A stretch of 64,000 nt of DNA from Citrobacter freundii. Its GTDB lineage: Bacteria; Pseudomonadota; Gammaproteobacteria; Enterobacterales; Enterobacteriaceae. The stretch's first letter is position 1. Each line of letters starts with the position of its first letter. Shown here piece by piece: positions 52,247-62,631 of this stretch. The translations under genes were made by a program, and so were the position numbers. Below the pieces are notes generated by a model. That model made no database searches. It saw only the letters and a list, made by a program, of their open reading frames with translations, and was not told the origin of the DNA. The stretch is from positions 744,001-808,000 of the forward strand of contig NZ_CP099222.1 in assembly GCF_029717145.1 (NCBI RefSeq), in the 5' to 3' direction.

Positions 52247-52825
52247 ATGTCCATACAGAACGAAATGCCTGGTTACACCGATGTTAGCCAGTTTTTGAAC
52301 CAACAAGGGGCTGGATTAACCCCGGCCGAAATGCACGGTTTGATCAGCGGGATGATTTGCGGCGGCAACAACGACAGCTCATGGCAGCCGCTGTTGCACG
52401 ACCTGACCAACGAAGGTTTGGCCTTTGGCCATGAGCTGGCTCAGGCACTGATCAAAATGCACGCGGCGACCAGCGACGCCCTGGAAGACGACGGCTTCCT
52501 TTTTCAGCTTTATCTGCCTGAAGGCGACGGCGTTAGCGTGTTCGATCGTGCCGACGCGCTGGCGGGCTGGGTCAATCACTTTTTGCTGGGCCTCGGGGTT
52601 ACGCAGCCCAAGCTCGACAAAGTGACCGGCGAAACCGGCGAAGCGATTGACGACCTGCGCAATATCGCCCAGTTGGGATATGACGAAGACGAAGATCAGG
52701 AAGAGCTGGAAATGTCGCTTGAAGAGATCATCGAGTACGTGCGTGTTGCTGCGCTGTTGTGCCATGACACGTTTACGCGTCAGCAACCGACCGCGCCGGA
52801 AGTACGTAAACCGACACTGCACTAA
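52247..52825 (+). CDS. ygfB: UPF0149 family protein YgfB
   Basis: A 192-residue acidic protein of unknown function, all-helical in a solved family member. It shows the family core [10 protein letters not shown], the [11 protein letters not shown] loop and the acidic stretch [20 protein letters not shown]. The start at 52247 (MSIQNEMPG) follows E. coli. It heads the ygfB-pepP-ubiH-ubiI run, 26 bases before pepP. A homologue in Pseudomonas has been tied to beta-lactamase control, but nothing here speaks to that. Confidence 0.95.
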   Translation: MSIQNEMPGYTDVSQFLNQQGAGLTPAEMHGLISGMICGGNNDSSWQPLLHDLTNEGLAFGHELAQALIKMHAATSDALEDDGFLFQLYLPEGDGVSVFDRADALAGWVNHFLLGLGVTQPKLDKVTGETGEAIDDLRNIAQLGYDEDEDQEELEMSLEEIIEYVRVAALLCHDTFTRQQPTAPEVRKPTLH

Positions 52826-52851
52826 GTAACGAGAACGCCAGGGAGAGTGTT

Positions 52852-54168
52852 ATGACTCAGCAAGAATACTTACGCCGTCGCCAGGCATTACTGGCGCACA
52901 TGCAGCCAGGCAGCGCTGCGCTGATTTTCGCGGCCCCAGAAGCGACGCGCAGTGCGGACAGTGAATATCCGTACCGCCAGAGCAGCGACTTTTGGTACTT
53001 CACCGGTTTTAACGAACCTGAAGCCGTGCTGGTGCTGATTAAAAGTAATGACACTCATAACCATAGCGTTTTGTTCAACCGGGTACGTGACCTGACGGCG
53101 GAGATCTGGTTTGGTCGCCGTCTGGGACAAGATGCTGCCCCCGAGAAACTGGGTGTTGATCGGGCGTTAGCGTTCAGCGAAATCAACCAACAGCTGCATC
53201 AGTTGCTTAACGGTCTGGACACGGTGTACCACGCCCAGGGCGAATATGCCTGGGCGGATGAGATTGTGTTTACGGCGATGGATAAGCTGCGCAAAGGCGC
53301 CAGACAAAATATGAAAGCCCCTGCGGCGATTATCGACTGGCGTCCGATGGTGCACGAGATGCGCCTGTTCAAATCGCCGGAAGAGATAGCAATCATGCGT
53401 CGCGCCGGTGAAATCAGCGCGCTGGCGCATACCCGCGCGATGGAAAAATGTCGTCCGGGAATGTTCGAGTATCAGCTGGAAGGGGAGATCCATCATGAGT
53501 TTACCCGTCATGGTGCGCGTTATCCTTCCTATAACACCATTGTCGGCAGCGGTGTAAACGGCTGCATCCTGCATTACACCGAAAACGAAAGTGAAATGCG
53601 CGATGGCGATTTGGTGCTGATTGACGCCGGATGCGAATACAAAGGTTACGCTGGCGACATTACCCGCACCTTCCCGGTCAACGGGAAGTTCACTCCCGCC
53701 CAGCGCGAGATCTATGACATCGTGCTGGAGTCACTGGAAACCAGCCTGCGTTTGTATCGTCCGGGGACGTCCATCCAGGAGGTGACGGGAGAGGTGGTGC
53801 GCATCATGATTACCGGTCTGGTAAAACTGGGTATTCTGCACGGCGATGTCGATCAACTGATTGCCGACAACGCGCAGCGTCCTTTCTTTATGCATGGCCT
53901 GAGCCATTGGCTGGGGCTGGATGTCCACGACGTTGGCGTTTATGGCCAGGATCGCTCGCGTATCCTCGAACCGGGGATGGTGCTTACCGTCGAGCCAGGA
54001 CTGTATATCGCGCCGGACGCCGACGTACCACCGGCTTATCGCGGAATTGGCATTCGTATTGAAGATGACATCCTGATTACCGAAGACGGTAATGAAAACC
54101 TCACCGCCAGCGTAGTGAAAAAGGCGGATGATATTGAGGCACTGATGGCTGCGGCGCGACTGAAATGA
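52852..54168 (+). CDS. pepP: Xaa-Pro aminopeptidase P
   Basis: Manganese aminopeptidase that removes an N-terminal residue preceding proline. The 438-residue protein has the M24 metal ligands in IDAGCEYKGYAGD, the HGLSHWLGLDVHD, TVEPGLY and IRIEDD motifs. Three residues shorter at its N-terminus than E. coli PepP. Its stop overlaps the ubiH ATG (ATGA), coupling peptidase and ubiquinone genes. Confidence 0.98.
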   Translation: MTQQEYLRRRQALLAHMQPGSAALIFAAPEATRSADSEYPYRQSSDFWYFTGFNEPEAVLVLIKSNDTHNHSVLFNRVRDLTAEIWFGRRLGQDAAPEKLGVDRALAFSEINQQLHQLLNGLDTVYHAQGEYAWADEIVFTAMDKLRKGARQNMKAPAAIIDWRPMVHEMRLFKSPEEIAIMRRAGEISALAHTRAMEKCRPGMFEYQLEGEIHHEFTRHGARYPSYNTIVGSGVNGCILHYTENESEMRDGDLVLIDAGCEYKGYAGDITRTFPVNGKFTPAQREIYDIVLESLETSLRLYRPGTSIQEVTGEVVRIMITGLVKLGILHGDVDQLIADNAQRPFFMHGLSHWLGLDVHDVGVYGQDRSRILEPGMVLTVEPGLYIAPDADVPPAYRGIGIRIEDDILITEDGNENLTASVVKKADDIEALMAAARLK

Positions 54169-55343
54169 GCGTGATTATTGTCGGTGGTGGTATGGTTGGA
54201 GCGACTCTGGCGCTGGCTATTTCAGAGCTGAGTCATGGGACGCTGCCGGTCCATCTTATTGAAGCGAGCGAGCCGGATACTGACCGCCATCCGGGATTTG
54301 ACGCTCGGGCGATTGCGTTGGCCGCAGGCACCTGCCAGCAGCTGGCGCGAATTGGCGTCTGGCAGGCCATTGCCGATTGCGCAACCTCGATCAAAACGGT
54401 GCACGTCAGCGACCGTGGACATGCCGGGTGTGTGACGCTTGATGCACAGGAATACCGTATTCCTGCGCTGGGTCAGGTGGTGGAACTGCATGACGTCGGG
54501 CTGCGTCTGTTTGCGCTGTTGCGCAAAGCGCGCGGCGTCACGCTACATTGCCCTGACCGGGTGGCCAGCGTGTCGCGCACCCAGCAGCACGTTGAGGTCA
54601 CGCTGGAGAATAGCGAGGTGATTACCGGTCGTGTACTGGTAGCCGCTGACGGCACACGCTCTGCGCTGGCGACCGCCTGCGGCGTTGACTGGCAGCAGCA
54701 GCCTTACGAACAACTGGCGGTGATTGCCAACGTTACCACCTCCGTCCCGCATAACGGACGAGCGTTTGAACGTTTCACGCAGCATGGCCCGCTGGCCATG
54801 TTACCGATGTCAGAAGGGCGCTGCTCGTTGGTGTGGTGTCATCCGCTGGAAAAGCGAGATGAGATCATGGCCTGGTCTGACGAACAGTTTTGTCGCGAAC
54901 TGCAAACGACGTTTGGCTGGCGGCTTGGGCGCATTACGCAAGCCGGTCAACGTAGCGCCTATCCGCTGTCTTTAACCACCGCGGTGAAGGCGATTAGCCA
55001 TCGCACCGTGCTGGTGGGCAATGCGGCGCAGACCCTGCATCCTATTGCCGGCCAAGGTTTTAATCTCGGCCTGCGCGATGTCATGAGCCTTGCCGAAACG
55101 TTGACGCAGGCACAGTTTGCAGCCGAAGACGTGGGTGATTATGCGGTGCTGTCGCGCTATCAGCAGCGTCGTGAGACCGATCGCGAAACAACAATTGGCG
55201 TGACCAACAGCCTGGTGTATCTGTTTGCCAATCGCTGGGCACCGCTGGTTGTTGGACGTAACGTGGGTCTTATGGCGATGGAATTATTGACGCCAGCCCG
55301 CGATGCGTTGGCGGAGCGGACCCTGGGCTGGGTCGCGCGATAG
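54165..55343 (+). CDS. ubiH: 2-octaprenyl-6-methoxyphenol hydroxylase
   Basis: FAD monooxygenase of aerobic ubiquinone synthesis (C1 hydroxylation in the accepted scheme). The 392-residue protein has the dinucleotide motif IVGGGMVGA, the ADGTRS segment and GNAAQTLHPIAGQGFNLGLRD. It follows pepP with a 4-base overlap; ubiI, a paralogue, is next. Confidence 0.97.
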   Translation: MSVIIVGGGMVGATLALAISELSHGTLPVHLIEASEPDTDRHPGFDARAIALAAGTCQQLARIGVWQAIADCATSIKTVHVSDRGHAGCVTLDAQEYRIPALGQVVELHDVGLRLFALLRKARGVTLHCPDRVASVSRTQQHVEVTLENSEVITGRVLVAADGTRSALATACGVDWQQQPYEQLAVIANVTTSVPHNGRAFERFTQHGPLAMLPMSEGRCSLVWCHPLEKRDEIMAWSDEQFCRELQTTFGWRLGRITQAGQRSAYPLSLTTAVKAISHRTVLVGNAAQTLHPIAGQGFNLGLRDVMSLAETLTQAQFAAEDVGDYAVLSRYQQRRETDRETTIGVTNSLVYLFANRWAPLVVGRNVGLMAMELLTPARDALAERTLGWVAR

Positions 55344-55497
55344 TCCTGTCACAGCAGGCTATTTTATTTGCCATTTTGGACTTGGGCAGTGCTCACAATC
55401 CTCACGTACTGCGTGTACGCTCCGGTTGTTGCGCGCTGTCCGTGTCCAAACTGGCTGCAACAATTACGCCTGCTGAGCCAGGCATCAGGAGTTGATT

Positions 55498-56700
55498 GTG
55501 CAAAGTGTTGATGTAGCAATTGTTGGTGGCGGCATGGTGGGACTGGCGGTTGCCTGCGGCTTACAGGGCAGCGGGTTACGCGTTGCCGTATTAGAACAAC
55601 ATGTTCCGCAGCCTCTGGCGGCGGATGCACCTCCTCAGCTTCGTGTGTCGGCCATTAACGCCGCCAGCGAAAAACTACTGACCCGTCTTGGCGTATGGTC
55701 AGACATTGTCGCCCGTCGGGCTTGCTGTTACCACGGGATGGAAGTCTGGGACAAAGACAGCTTTGGGCGCATCGAATTTGATGACCAAAGCATGGGCTAT
55801 AGCCATTTAGGACATATCGTTGAAAATTCGGTGGTCCACTACGCGCTGTGGCAAAAGGCGCAGCAGTCGGCGGATATTACGCTAATGGCTCCGGCAGAAC
55901 TTCAGCAAGTGGCCTGGGGGGAGAACGAAGCTTTTCTGACCCTGAAGGATGGCTCGATGCTGACTGCGCGCCTGGTCATTGGCGCGGACGGCGCAAACTC
56001 CTGGTTGCGTAACAAAGCGGATATCCCGCTGACCTTCTGGGATTATCGCCATCATGCGCTGGTGGCAACCATTCGCACCGAGGACGCGCACGGTGCAGTT
56101 GCCCGCCAGGCGTTCCATGGCGAAGGCATTCTGGCGTTCTTACCGCTCAGCGATCCGCATTTGTGCTCTATCGTCTGGTCACTCTCACCGCAGGAGGCCG
56201 AGCGCATGCAACTGGCAAGCGTTGATGCGTTTAATCAGGCGCTGAATATCGCCTTTGATAATCGGCTGGGACTATGTCGCGTAGAGAGTGAACGTCAGGT
56301 GTTTCCGCTGACGGGGCGCTATGCCCGCCAGTTTGCCGCGCACCGCCTGGCGCTGGTCGGTGATGCGGCACATACCATCCATCCGCTGGCAGGACAGGGG
56401 GTTAACCTCGGTTTTATGGATGCTGCGGAGCTGATTGATGAGCTAAAACGTCTGCAACGCCAGGGGAAAGACATCGGTCAGTACCTTTATCTGCGTCGCT
56501 ACGAGCGTAGCCGTAAGCACAGTGCAGCGGTGATGCTGGCCGGTATGCAGGGGTTCCGTGAACTGTTTGCTGGCGCGAACCCAGCGAAGAAACTGCTGCG
56601 TGATATTGGTCTGAAACTGGCCGATACCCTGCCAGGCGTAAAACCACAACTCATCCGTCAGGCGATGGGATTAAACGATCTTCCTGAGTGGTTGCGCTAA
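55498..56700 (+). CDS. ubiI: 2-octaprenylphenol hydroxylase (UbiI)
   Basis: FAD monooxygenase carrying out C5 hydroxylation of the ubiquinone ring in aerobic growth. The 400-residue protein has IVGGGMVGLA, GADGANS and GDAAHTIHPLAGQGVNLGFMD, parallel to UbiH. It starts with GTG at 55498, preceded by AGGAG at seven bases; the open frame's earlier TTG is not used. Formerly visC. Confidence 0.97.
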   Translation: MQSVDVAIVGGGMVGLAVACGLQGSGLRVAVLEQHVPQPLAADAPPQLRVSAINAASEKLLTRLGVWSDIVARRACCYHGMEVWDKDSFGRIEFDDQSMGYSHLGHIVENSVVHYALWQKAQQSADITLMAPAELQQVAWGENEAFLTLKDGSMLTARLVIGADGANSWLRNKADIPLTFWDYRHHALVATIRTEDAHGAVARQAFHGEGILAFLPLSDPHLCSIVWSLSPQEAERMQLASVDAFNQALNIAFDNRLGLCRVESERQVFPLTGRYARQFAAHRLALVGDAAHTIHPLAGQGVNLGFMDAAELIDELKRLQRQGKDIGQYLYLRRYERSRKHSAAVMLAGMQGFRELFAGANPAKKLLRDIGLKLADTLPGVKPQLIRQAMGLNDLPEWLR

Positions 56701-56724
56701 CGTCCGTCAGGACAATTTTAAGAG

Positions 56725-56740
56725 TTTGAGACCCGTCACA
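56725..56740. promoter_or_regulatory. CRP-like site upstream of gcvT
   Basis: TTTGA-N6-TCACA, one mismatch from the CRP consensus. If gcv transcription starts near 57049, its centre falls at about -316, close to the far-upstream CRP site described for E. coli gcv. Confidence 0.5.
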
Positions 56741-56790
56741 CTTTCCTCTCCCGGCCTGCGCGCCGGGATGCTTCTCTCATTTGAAATAAT

Positions 56791-56987
56791 CTAATTTCAC
56801 GCTTCTTTTCGCATTAGTTTTTTTAATATTACTATTTTCTCATAACGCCATTTTTGACATTTTTTCCACATTTAATATGGATTTATGACGATTTGTTTCG
56901 TTTTGTCTATCTGTTGCTCTGATTTTATGGCGGTTGACTGGTTTTTTATTCTGTCGGTGATATGGCTATTTTTAGCCATAAGCTAAT
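56791..56987. promoter_or_regulatory. GcvA-type boxes upstream of gcvT
   Basis: CTAAT boxes occur at 56791-56795, on the minus strand at 56813-56817, and at 56983-56987. Counted from a start near 57049 they fall at about -258, -234 and -64, inside the three GcvA-bound regions known for E. coli. The last and largest part of this gap is AT-rich, fitting Lrp bending. Confidence 0.6.
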
Positions 56988-57044
56988 GTGATGGTTAATT
57001 TTGCCTTATGGTTTAGCGTCTGTTTCAGTGGTAAGTTCAAGACA

Positions 57045-57060
57045 AAGAGAACGTTTGCGT
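57045..57060. promoter_or_regulatory. PurR operator of gcvTHP
   Basis: AAGAGAACGTTTGCGT closely resembles the PurR consensus ACGCAAACGTTTGCGT. In E. coli PurR binds at the gcv start site, where this box lies. Confidence 0.7.
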
Positions 57061-57151
57061 CGCAGCCCCCGGAGCGGCTGCGATGCTGGGTTTCGTGGCG
57101 AAAATTTCACCGCGAAAGAGTTGATAGCCCCGCTTATTCAACGAGGAAAAG

Positions 57152-58246
57152 ATGGCTCAACAGACTCCTTTGTACGAACAACACACGCTATGCGGCGCGC
57201 GCATGGTTGATTTCCATGGCTGGATGATGCCTCTGCATTACGGTTCTCAGCTCGACGAGCACCACGCTGTTCGCACCGATGCCGGTATGTTTGATGTGTC
57301 GCACATGACCATCGTCGACCTGCGCGGCAGTCGCAGCCGGGAGTTCTTGCGTTATCTGCTGGCAAACGACGTCGCGAAGCTAACGAAAACCGGTAAAGCC
57401 CTTTACTCCGGTATGCTCAATGCGTCGGGCGGTGTGATTGATGACCTGATCGTCTACTACTTCACTGAAGATTTCTTCCGCCTCGTTGTTAACTCCGCCA
57501 CCCGCGAAAAAGACCTCTCCTGGATAACCCAACACGCTGAACCTTACGCTATCGACATCACCGTTCGTGATGACTTGTCGATGATTGCGGTGCAGGGACC
57601 GAATGCTCAGGCTAAAGCCGCCACGCTGTTTACTGAAGAACAGCGCCATGCGGTAGAAGGCATGAAGCCGTTCTTTGGCGTGCAGGCGGGTGATTTGTTT
57701 ATCGCCACCACTGGCTATACCGGCGAAGCAGGCTATGAAATTGCCCTGCCGAATGAAAAAGCCGCGGATTTCTGGCGTGCGCTGGTCGACGCAGGCGTAC
57801 AGCCATGTGGTCTGGGCGCGCGCGATACGCTGCGTCTGGAAGCCGGTATGAACCTGTACAGCCAGGAAATGGACGAGGGTATTTCTCCGCTGGCCGCCAA
57901 CATGGGCTGGACCATCGCGTGGGAACCGGCTGACCGCGACTTCATTGGTCGCGAAGCGCTGGAAATGCAACGTGAAAAAGGTCACCAGCAGCTGGTTGGC
58001 CTGGTAATGACCGAGAAAGGCGTACTGCGTAATGAACTGCCGGTGCGTTTCACCGATGCGGCGGGCAATGCGCATGAAGGCATTATCACCAGTGGTACGT
58101 TCTCTCCGACGCTGGGCTACAGCATTGCACTGGCGCGCGTACCTGCGGGTATTGGCGAGACGGCAATCGTGCAGATCCGTAACCGTGAAATGCCGGTAAA
58201 AGTGACTAAACCTGTTTTTGTGCGTAACGGCAAAGCCGTCGCGTGA
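57152..58246 (+). CDS. gcvT: Glycine cleavage system T protein (aminomethyltransferase)
   Basis: Transfers the methylene from lipoyl-bound aminomethyl to tetrahydrofolate, releasing ammonia. The 364-residue protein has the folate-binding N-terminal region [12 protein letters not shown] and the [10 protein letters not shown] and [10 protein letters not shown] segments. The ATG at 57152 follows AGGA at about five bases. First gene of gcvTHP; gcvH follows after 24 bases. Confidence 0.98.
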   Translation: MAQQTPLYEQHTLCGARMVDFHGWMMPLHYGSQLDEHHAVRTDAGMFDVSHMTIVDLRGSRSREFLRYLLANDVAKLTKTGKALYSGMLNASGGVIDDLIVYYFTEDFFRLVVNSATREKDLSWITQHAEPYAIDITVRDDLSMIAVQGPNAQAKAATLFTEEQRHAVEGMKPFFGVQAGDLFIATTGYTGEAGYEIALPNEKAADFWRALVDAGVQPCGLGARDTLRLEAGMNLYSQEMDEGISPLAANMGWTIAWEPADRDFIGREALEMQREKGHQQLVGLVMTEKGVLRNELPVRFTDAAGNAHEGIITSGTFSPTLGYSIALARVPAGIGETAIVQIRNREMPVKVTKPVFVRNGKAVA

Positions 58247-58270
58247 TTCATCCTTTTTGGAGATTGATTG

Positions 58271-58660
58271 ATGAGCAACGTACCAGCAGAACTGAAATAC
58301 AGTAAAGAACACGAATGGCTGCGCAAAGAAGCAGACGGCTCTTACACCGTAGGGATCACCGAACATGCTCAGGAACTGCTGGGTGACATGGTGTTCGTTG
58401 ACCTGCCAGAAGTGGGTGCCACTGTTAGCGCGGGCGACGACTGCGCGGTTGCGGAATCCGTAAAAGCGGCTTCCGATATCTATGCGCCAGTGGGCGGTGA
58501 GATTGTGGCGGTGAATGACGCGCTCAGCGACTCCCCGGAACTGGTGAACAGCGAGCCGTATACCGGCGGCTGGATCTTCAAGATCAAAGCCAGCGACGAA
58601 AGCGAGATCGAATCACTGCTGGATGCCACTGCGTACGAGGCATTACTGGAAGACGAATAA
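58271..58660 (+). CDS. gcvH: Glycine cleavage system H protein
   Basis: Lipoyl carrier of the glycine cleavage complex. The 129-residue protein has the lipoylation site ESVKAASD with Lys65 (Met counted as 1). The ATG at 58271 is chosen over the one three bases earlier because it gives the E. coli protein. REP sequence separates it from gcvP. Confidence 0.98.
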   Translation: MSNVPAELKYSKEHEWLRKEADGSYTVGITEHAQELLGDMVFVDLPEVGATVSAGDDCAVAESVKAASDIYAPVGGEIVAVNDALSDSPELVNSEPYTGGWIFKIKASDESEIESLLDATAYEALLEDE

Positions 58661-58663
58661 GAT

Positions 58664-58738
58664 TGTGCCGGATGGCACTGCGTTTATCCGGCCTACGGTT
58701 TTATGTAGGCCCGGTAAGCGTCAGCGCCACCGGGCAAT
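58664..58738. repeat. BIME between gcvH and gcvP
   Basis: GTGCCGGATGGC...TTATCCGGCC and GTAGGCCCGGTAAGCG...GCCACCGGGCA palindromes inside an operon, where they may affect message stability. Confidence 0.85.
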
Positions 58739-58787
58739 TGAGTAAGAGACAATCACGATTCACTGCACGTTTCAGGAACCATCGCCC

Positions 58788-61658
58788 ATGACACAGACGT
58801 TAAGCCAGCTTGAAAACAGCGGCGCTTTCATTGAACGCCATATCGGACCGGACGCCGCGCAGCAGCAAGAAATGCTGAATGCGGTTGGCGCCGAGTCGTT
58901 AAACGCGCTGATCGGCCAGATTGTGCCGAAAGACATTCAGCTCGCAACCCCGCCACAGGTGGGCGAGGCGGCGACCGAATACGCTGCGCTGGCAGAGTTA
59001 AAAGCCATCGCCGGGCGTAACAAGCGCTTCACGTCCTACATTGGCATGGGTTATACCGCCGTGCAGTTACCGCCGGTTATCCTGCGTAATATGCTGGAAA
59101 ACCCGGGTTGGTACACCGCATATACGCCGTATCAACCAGAAGTCTCCCAGGGCCGTCTGGAAGCACTGCTTAACTTCCAGCAGGTGACGTTGGATCTGAC
59201 CGGTCTGGATATGGCTTCCGCTTCTCTGCTGGATGAAGCCACTGCGGCTGCCGAAGCCATGGCGATGGCAAAACGCGTCAGTAAACTGAAAAACGCCAAC
59301 CGCTTCTTTGTGGCGTCTGATGTTCATCCGCAAACGCTGGATGTTGTCCGTACCCGTGCGGAAACCTTCGGCTTTGATGTCATCGTTGACGACGCAGCAA
59401 AAGCGCTGGATCACCAGGATGTCTTCGGGGTGCTGCTGCAACAAGTGGGCACTACCGGTGAAGTTCACGACTACAGCGCGCTGATTGCTGAACTGAAAGC
59501 GCGTAAAGTGGTGGTCAGCGTAGCGGCCGATTTTATGGCGCTGGTTCTGCTGACTGCGCCGGGCAAACAGGGCGCGGACATTGTTTTCGGCTCCGCTCAG
59601 CGCTTTGGCGTACCGATGGGTTACGGCGGCCCGCACGCGGCATTCTTTGCTGCCAAAGACGAATTCAAACGCTCCATGCCAGGCCGTATTATCGGCGTCT
59701 CCAAAGATGCCGCAGGTAATACCGCTCTGCGCATGGCGATGCAGACTCGCGAGCAGCATATCCGCCGTGAGAAAGCGAACTCCAATATTTGTACCTCGCA
59801 GGTACTGCTGGCAAACATCGCCAGCCTGTATGCCGTTTACCACGGTCCAGTCGGACTGAAGCGCATTGCGAACCGCATCCACCGCCTGACCGATATTCTG
59901 GCCGCGGGTCTGCAACAGAAAGGGTTGAAGCTGCGTCATGCGCACTACTTTGACACCCTGTGTGTCGAAGTCGCTGATAAAGCGGCCGTGCTGGCGCGTG
60001 CCGAAGCGGCAGAAATCAACCTGCGCAGCGATATTCATAACGCCGTAGGCATTACGCTCGACGAAACCACCACCCGTGAAAATGTGGTGCAGTTGTTTAA
60101 TGTTCTGCTGGGCGACAGCCACGGCCTGAACATCGATACGCTGGATAAAGACGTGGCGCTCGACAGCCGTTCTATTCAGGACAGCATGCTGCGTGATGAT
60201 GCGATCCTGAGTCATCCGGTGTTCAATCGCTACCACAGCGAAACCGAGATGATGCGCTACATGCACTCGCTGGAACGTAAAGATCTGGCGCTGAATCAGG
60301 CAATGATCCCACTGGGTTCTTGCACCATGAAGCTGAACGCGGCCGCCGAGATGATCCCTATCACCTGGCCTGAATTTGCTGAACTGCACCCGTTCTGCCC
60401 ACCTGAGCAGGCGGAAGGGTATCAGCAGATGATTGGTCAGCTTTCTGAGTGGCTGGTAAAACTGACCGGTTATGACGCCGTCTGCATGCAGCCGAACTCC
60501 GGCGCACAGGGTGAATATGCGGGCCTGCTGGCGATTCGTCACTATCACGAAAGCCGTAACGAAGGTCATCGCGATATCTGCCTGATCCCGGCCTCTGCTC
60601 ACGGTACTAACCCAGCTTCCGCCCAGATGGCGGGAATGCAGGTGGTAGTGGTGGCCTGTGATAAAAACGGCAACATCGATCTTGGCGATCTGCGCGAAAA
60701 AGCGGCGCAGGCGGGTGAAAACCTGTCCTGCATTATGGTGACCTATCCATCCACCCACGGCGTGTACGAAGAAACGATCCGTGAAGTATGCGAAGTCGTG
60801 CATCAGTTTGGCGGCCAGGTTTACCTCGATGGCGCGAACATGAACGCTCAGGTCGGTATCACCACGCCAGGCTTTATCGGCGCGGATGTTTCACACCTCA
60901 ACCTGCATAAAACCTTCTGCATTCCGCACGGCGGCGGCGGCCCGGGTATGGGGCCGATCGGCGTTAAATCGCACCTCGCACCGTTTGTGCCGGGTCACAG
61001 TGTGGTACAGATTGAAGGCATGCTCACCCGTCAGGGCGCGGTATCTGCCGCACCGTTCGGTAGCGCCTCCATTCTGCCAATCAGCTGGATGTACATCCGC
61101 ATGATGGGCGCAGAAGGTCTGAAGCAGGCAAGTCAGGTGGCAATTCTGAATGCCAACTACATTGCCAGCCGTCTGAAAGATGCCTACCCGGTTCTGTATA
61201 CCGGTCGCGATGGCCGTGTGGCGCACGAGTGTATTCTCGACATTCGCCCACTGAAAGAAGAGACCGGCATCAGCGAGCTGGATATTGCCAAGCGCCTGAT
61301 CGACTACGGTTTCCATGCGCCAACCATGTCGTTCCCGGTAGCGGGTACGCTGATGGTGGAGCCGACGGAATCTGAAGGTAAAGTGGAATTAGATCGCTTT
61401 ATTGATGCGATGCTGGCAATCCGCACAGAGATCGATCGTGTGAAAGCAGGCGAGTGGCCACTGGAAGATAACCCGCTGGTCAACGCGCCGCACACCCAGA
61501 ACGAGCTGGTGGCGGAGTGGAATCACGGTTACAGCCGTGAAATTGCGGTCTTCCCGGCTGGCGTGGCAAATAAATACTGGCCAACGGTGAAACGTCTTGA
61601 TGACGTTTACGGTGACCGTAATCTGTTCTGCTCCTGCGTGCCGATAAGCGTATATTAG
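58788..61658 (+). CDS. gcvP: Glycine dehydrogenase (decarboxylating), P protein
   Basis: PLP enzyme that decarboxylates glycine and passes the aminomethyl group to H protein. The 956-residue chain (957 in E. coli) fuses two homologous halves; the PLP lysine lies in [18 protein letters not shown] near residue 710-720. Last gene of gcvTHP. A long opposite-strand frame overlapping it is a shadow. Confidence 0.98.
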   Translation: MTQTLSQLENSGAFIERHIGPDAAQQQEMLNAVGAESLNALIGQIVPKDIQLATPPQVGEAATEYAALAELKAIAGRNKRFTSYIGMGYTAVQLPPVILRNMLENPGWYTAYTPYQPEVSQGRLEALLNFQQVTLDLTGLDMASASLLDEATAAAEAMAMAKRVSKLKNANRFFVASDVHPQTLDVVRTRAETFGFDVIVDDAAKALDHQDVFGVLLQQVGTTGEVHDYSALIAELKARKVVVSVAADFMALVLLTAPGKQGADIVFGSAQRFGVPMGYGGPHAAFFAAKDEFKRSMPGRIIGVSKDAAGNTALRMAMQTREQHIRREKANSNICTSQVLLANIASLYAVYHGPVGLKRIANRIHRLTDILAAGLQQKGLKLRHAHYFDTLCVEVADKAAVLARAEAAEINLRSDIHNAVGITLDETTTRENVVQLFNVLLGDSHGLNIDTLDKDVALDSRSIQDSMLRDDAILSHPVFNRYHSETEMMRYMHSLERKDLALNQAMIPLGSCTMKLNAAAEMIPITWPEFAELHPFCPPEQAEGYQQMIGQLSEWLVKLTGYDAVCMQPNSGAQGEYAGLLAIRHYHESRNEGHRDICLIPASAHGTNPASAQMAGMQVVVVACDKNGNIDLGDLREKAAQAGENLSCIMVTYPSTHGVYEETIREVCEVVHQFGGQVYLDGANMNAQVGITTPGFIGADVSHLNLHKTFCIPHGGGGPGMGPIGVKSHLAPFVPGHSVVQIEGMLTRQGAVSAAPFGSASILPISWMYIRMMGAEGLKQASQVAILNANYIASRLKDAYPVLYTGRDGRVAHECILDIRPLKEETGISELDIAKRLIDYGFHAPTMSFPVAGTLMVEPTESEGKVELDRFIDAMLAIRTEIDRVKAGEWPLEDNPLVNAPHTQNELVAEWNHGYSREIAVFPAGVANKYWPTVKRLDDVYGDRNLFCSCVPISVY

Positions 61659-61689
61659 TAACTTTTCCGCGTAGTAAAGTAGTGTATAG

Positions 61690-61722
61690 GCCGGGTAAGG
61701 CGAAGCCGCCTCCCGGCTTTTT
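61690..61722 (+). terminator. Terminator after gcvP
   Basis: GCCGGG/CCCGGC outer stem with an inner AGGCG/CGCCT stem, followed by TTTTTC. Confidence 0.85.
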
Positions 61723-61739
61723 CATATCTGGAGGTATCC

Positions 61740-62483
61740 ATGGGAATCGCACTTGTTACTGGCGGAAGTCGCGGTATTGGGCGCGCAACCGCGCTACAGC
61801 TGGCAGAAGAGGGTTACACCGTTGCGGTTAACTTCCATCACAATATTCGTGCCGCAACCGAGGTGGTGAATCACATTGCGTCAGCAGGCGGCAAAGCATT
61901 TGCCCTGCGGGCGGATATCAGCGATGAAAGCCAGGTTGTGGCAATGTTTGAGGCGATCGACCGAGAAGGTGAACCACTGGCTGCGCTGGTGAATAATGCC
62001 GGGATTTTGTTCGAGCAGAGCACGGTAGAAAACTTTACTGCCGAACGCATCAACCGCGTAATGGCAACCAACGTTACCGGCTATTTCCTGTGTTGTCGGG
62101 AAGCGGTTAAGCGGATGTCGTTGAAGCATGGCGGTAAGGGCGGGGCGATTGTTAACGTCTCGTCAGCAGCATCAAGGCTGGGTGCTCCATTCGAATATAT
62201 CGACTATGCAGCGTCGAAAGGGGCGGTAGATACGTTGACGACGGGGTTAGCGCTGGAGGTGGCGGCGCAGGGTATCCGTGTGAACGGCGTGCGTCCTGGC
62301 CTAATCTACACCGACATGCATGCGTCTGGTGGGGAGCCCGGACGGGTTGATCGCGTAAAGTCGATGTTACCGATGCAGCGTGGCGGACAACCGGAAGAAG
62401 TGGCGCAGGCTATCACCTGGCTACTGAGTGAGAAGGCGTCTTACGTAACGGGCAGTTTTCTGGAGCTGGCTGGCGGAAAGTAA
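61740..62483 (+). CDS. ygfF: Short-chain dehydrogenase/reductase YgfF
   Basis: A 247-residue classical SDR with the cofactor motif TGGSRGIG (residues 7-14), NNAG (85-88), active-site serine near 141 and YxxxK at Tyr156-Lys160. Resembles glucose/3-ketoacyl reductase relatives; substrate unknown. The ATG follows GGAGG at about five bases. In E. coli it lies between gcvP and bglA; here the next gene is vgrG. Confidence 0.94.
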   Translation: MGIALVTGGSRGIGRATALQLAEEGYTVAVNFHHNIRAATEVVNHIASAGGKAFALRADISDESQVVAMFEAIDREGEPLAALVNNAGILFEQSTVENFTAERINRVMATNVTGYFLCCREAVKRMSLKHGGKGGAIVNVSSAASRLGAPFEYIDYAASKGAVDTLTTGLALEVAAQGIRVNGVRPGLIYTDMHASGGEPGRVDRVKSMLPMQRGGQPEEVAQAITWLLSEKASYVTGSFLELAGGK

Positions 62484-62631
62484 TGCATTGCTTCAGAAAT
62501 AGAGGACGCTCTTCGATTCAGCATTACCTAAACGTTTTCCGAAATTCAGCCAGACGAACCTTTCTGCTCTACCTGCACTGACTTTACTGGCGTATGGTGC
62601 CTCCCGGATGATATTTCACGTAGAGATTCTT

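Noticed and set aside
56701..57151. Glycine riboswitch upstream of gcvT
   Set aside because: No tandem aptamer-like structure was recognisable; enterobacterial gcv is protein-regulated and matching GcvA and PurR boxes are present.
59067..60803. 578-codon open frame antisense to gcvP
   Set aside because: Follows from codon bias of gcvP on the other strand; no start signal or domain, and gcvP itself is certain.
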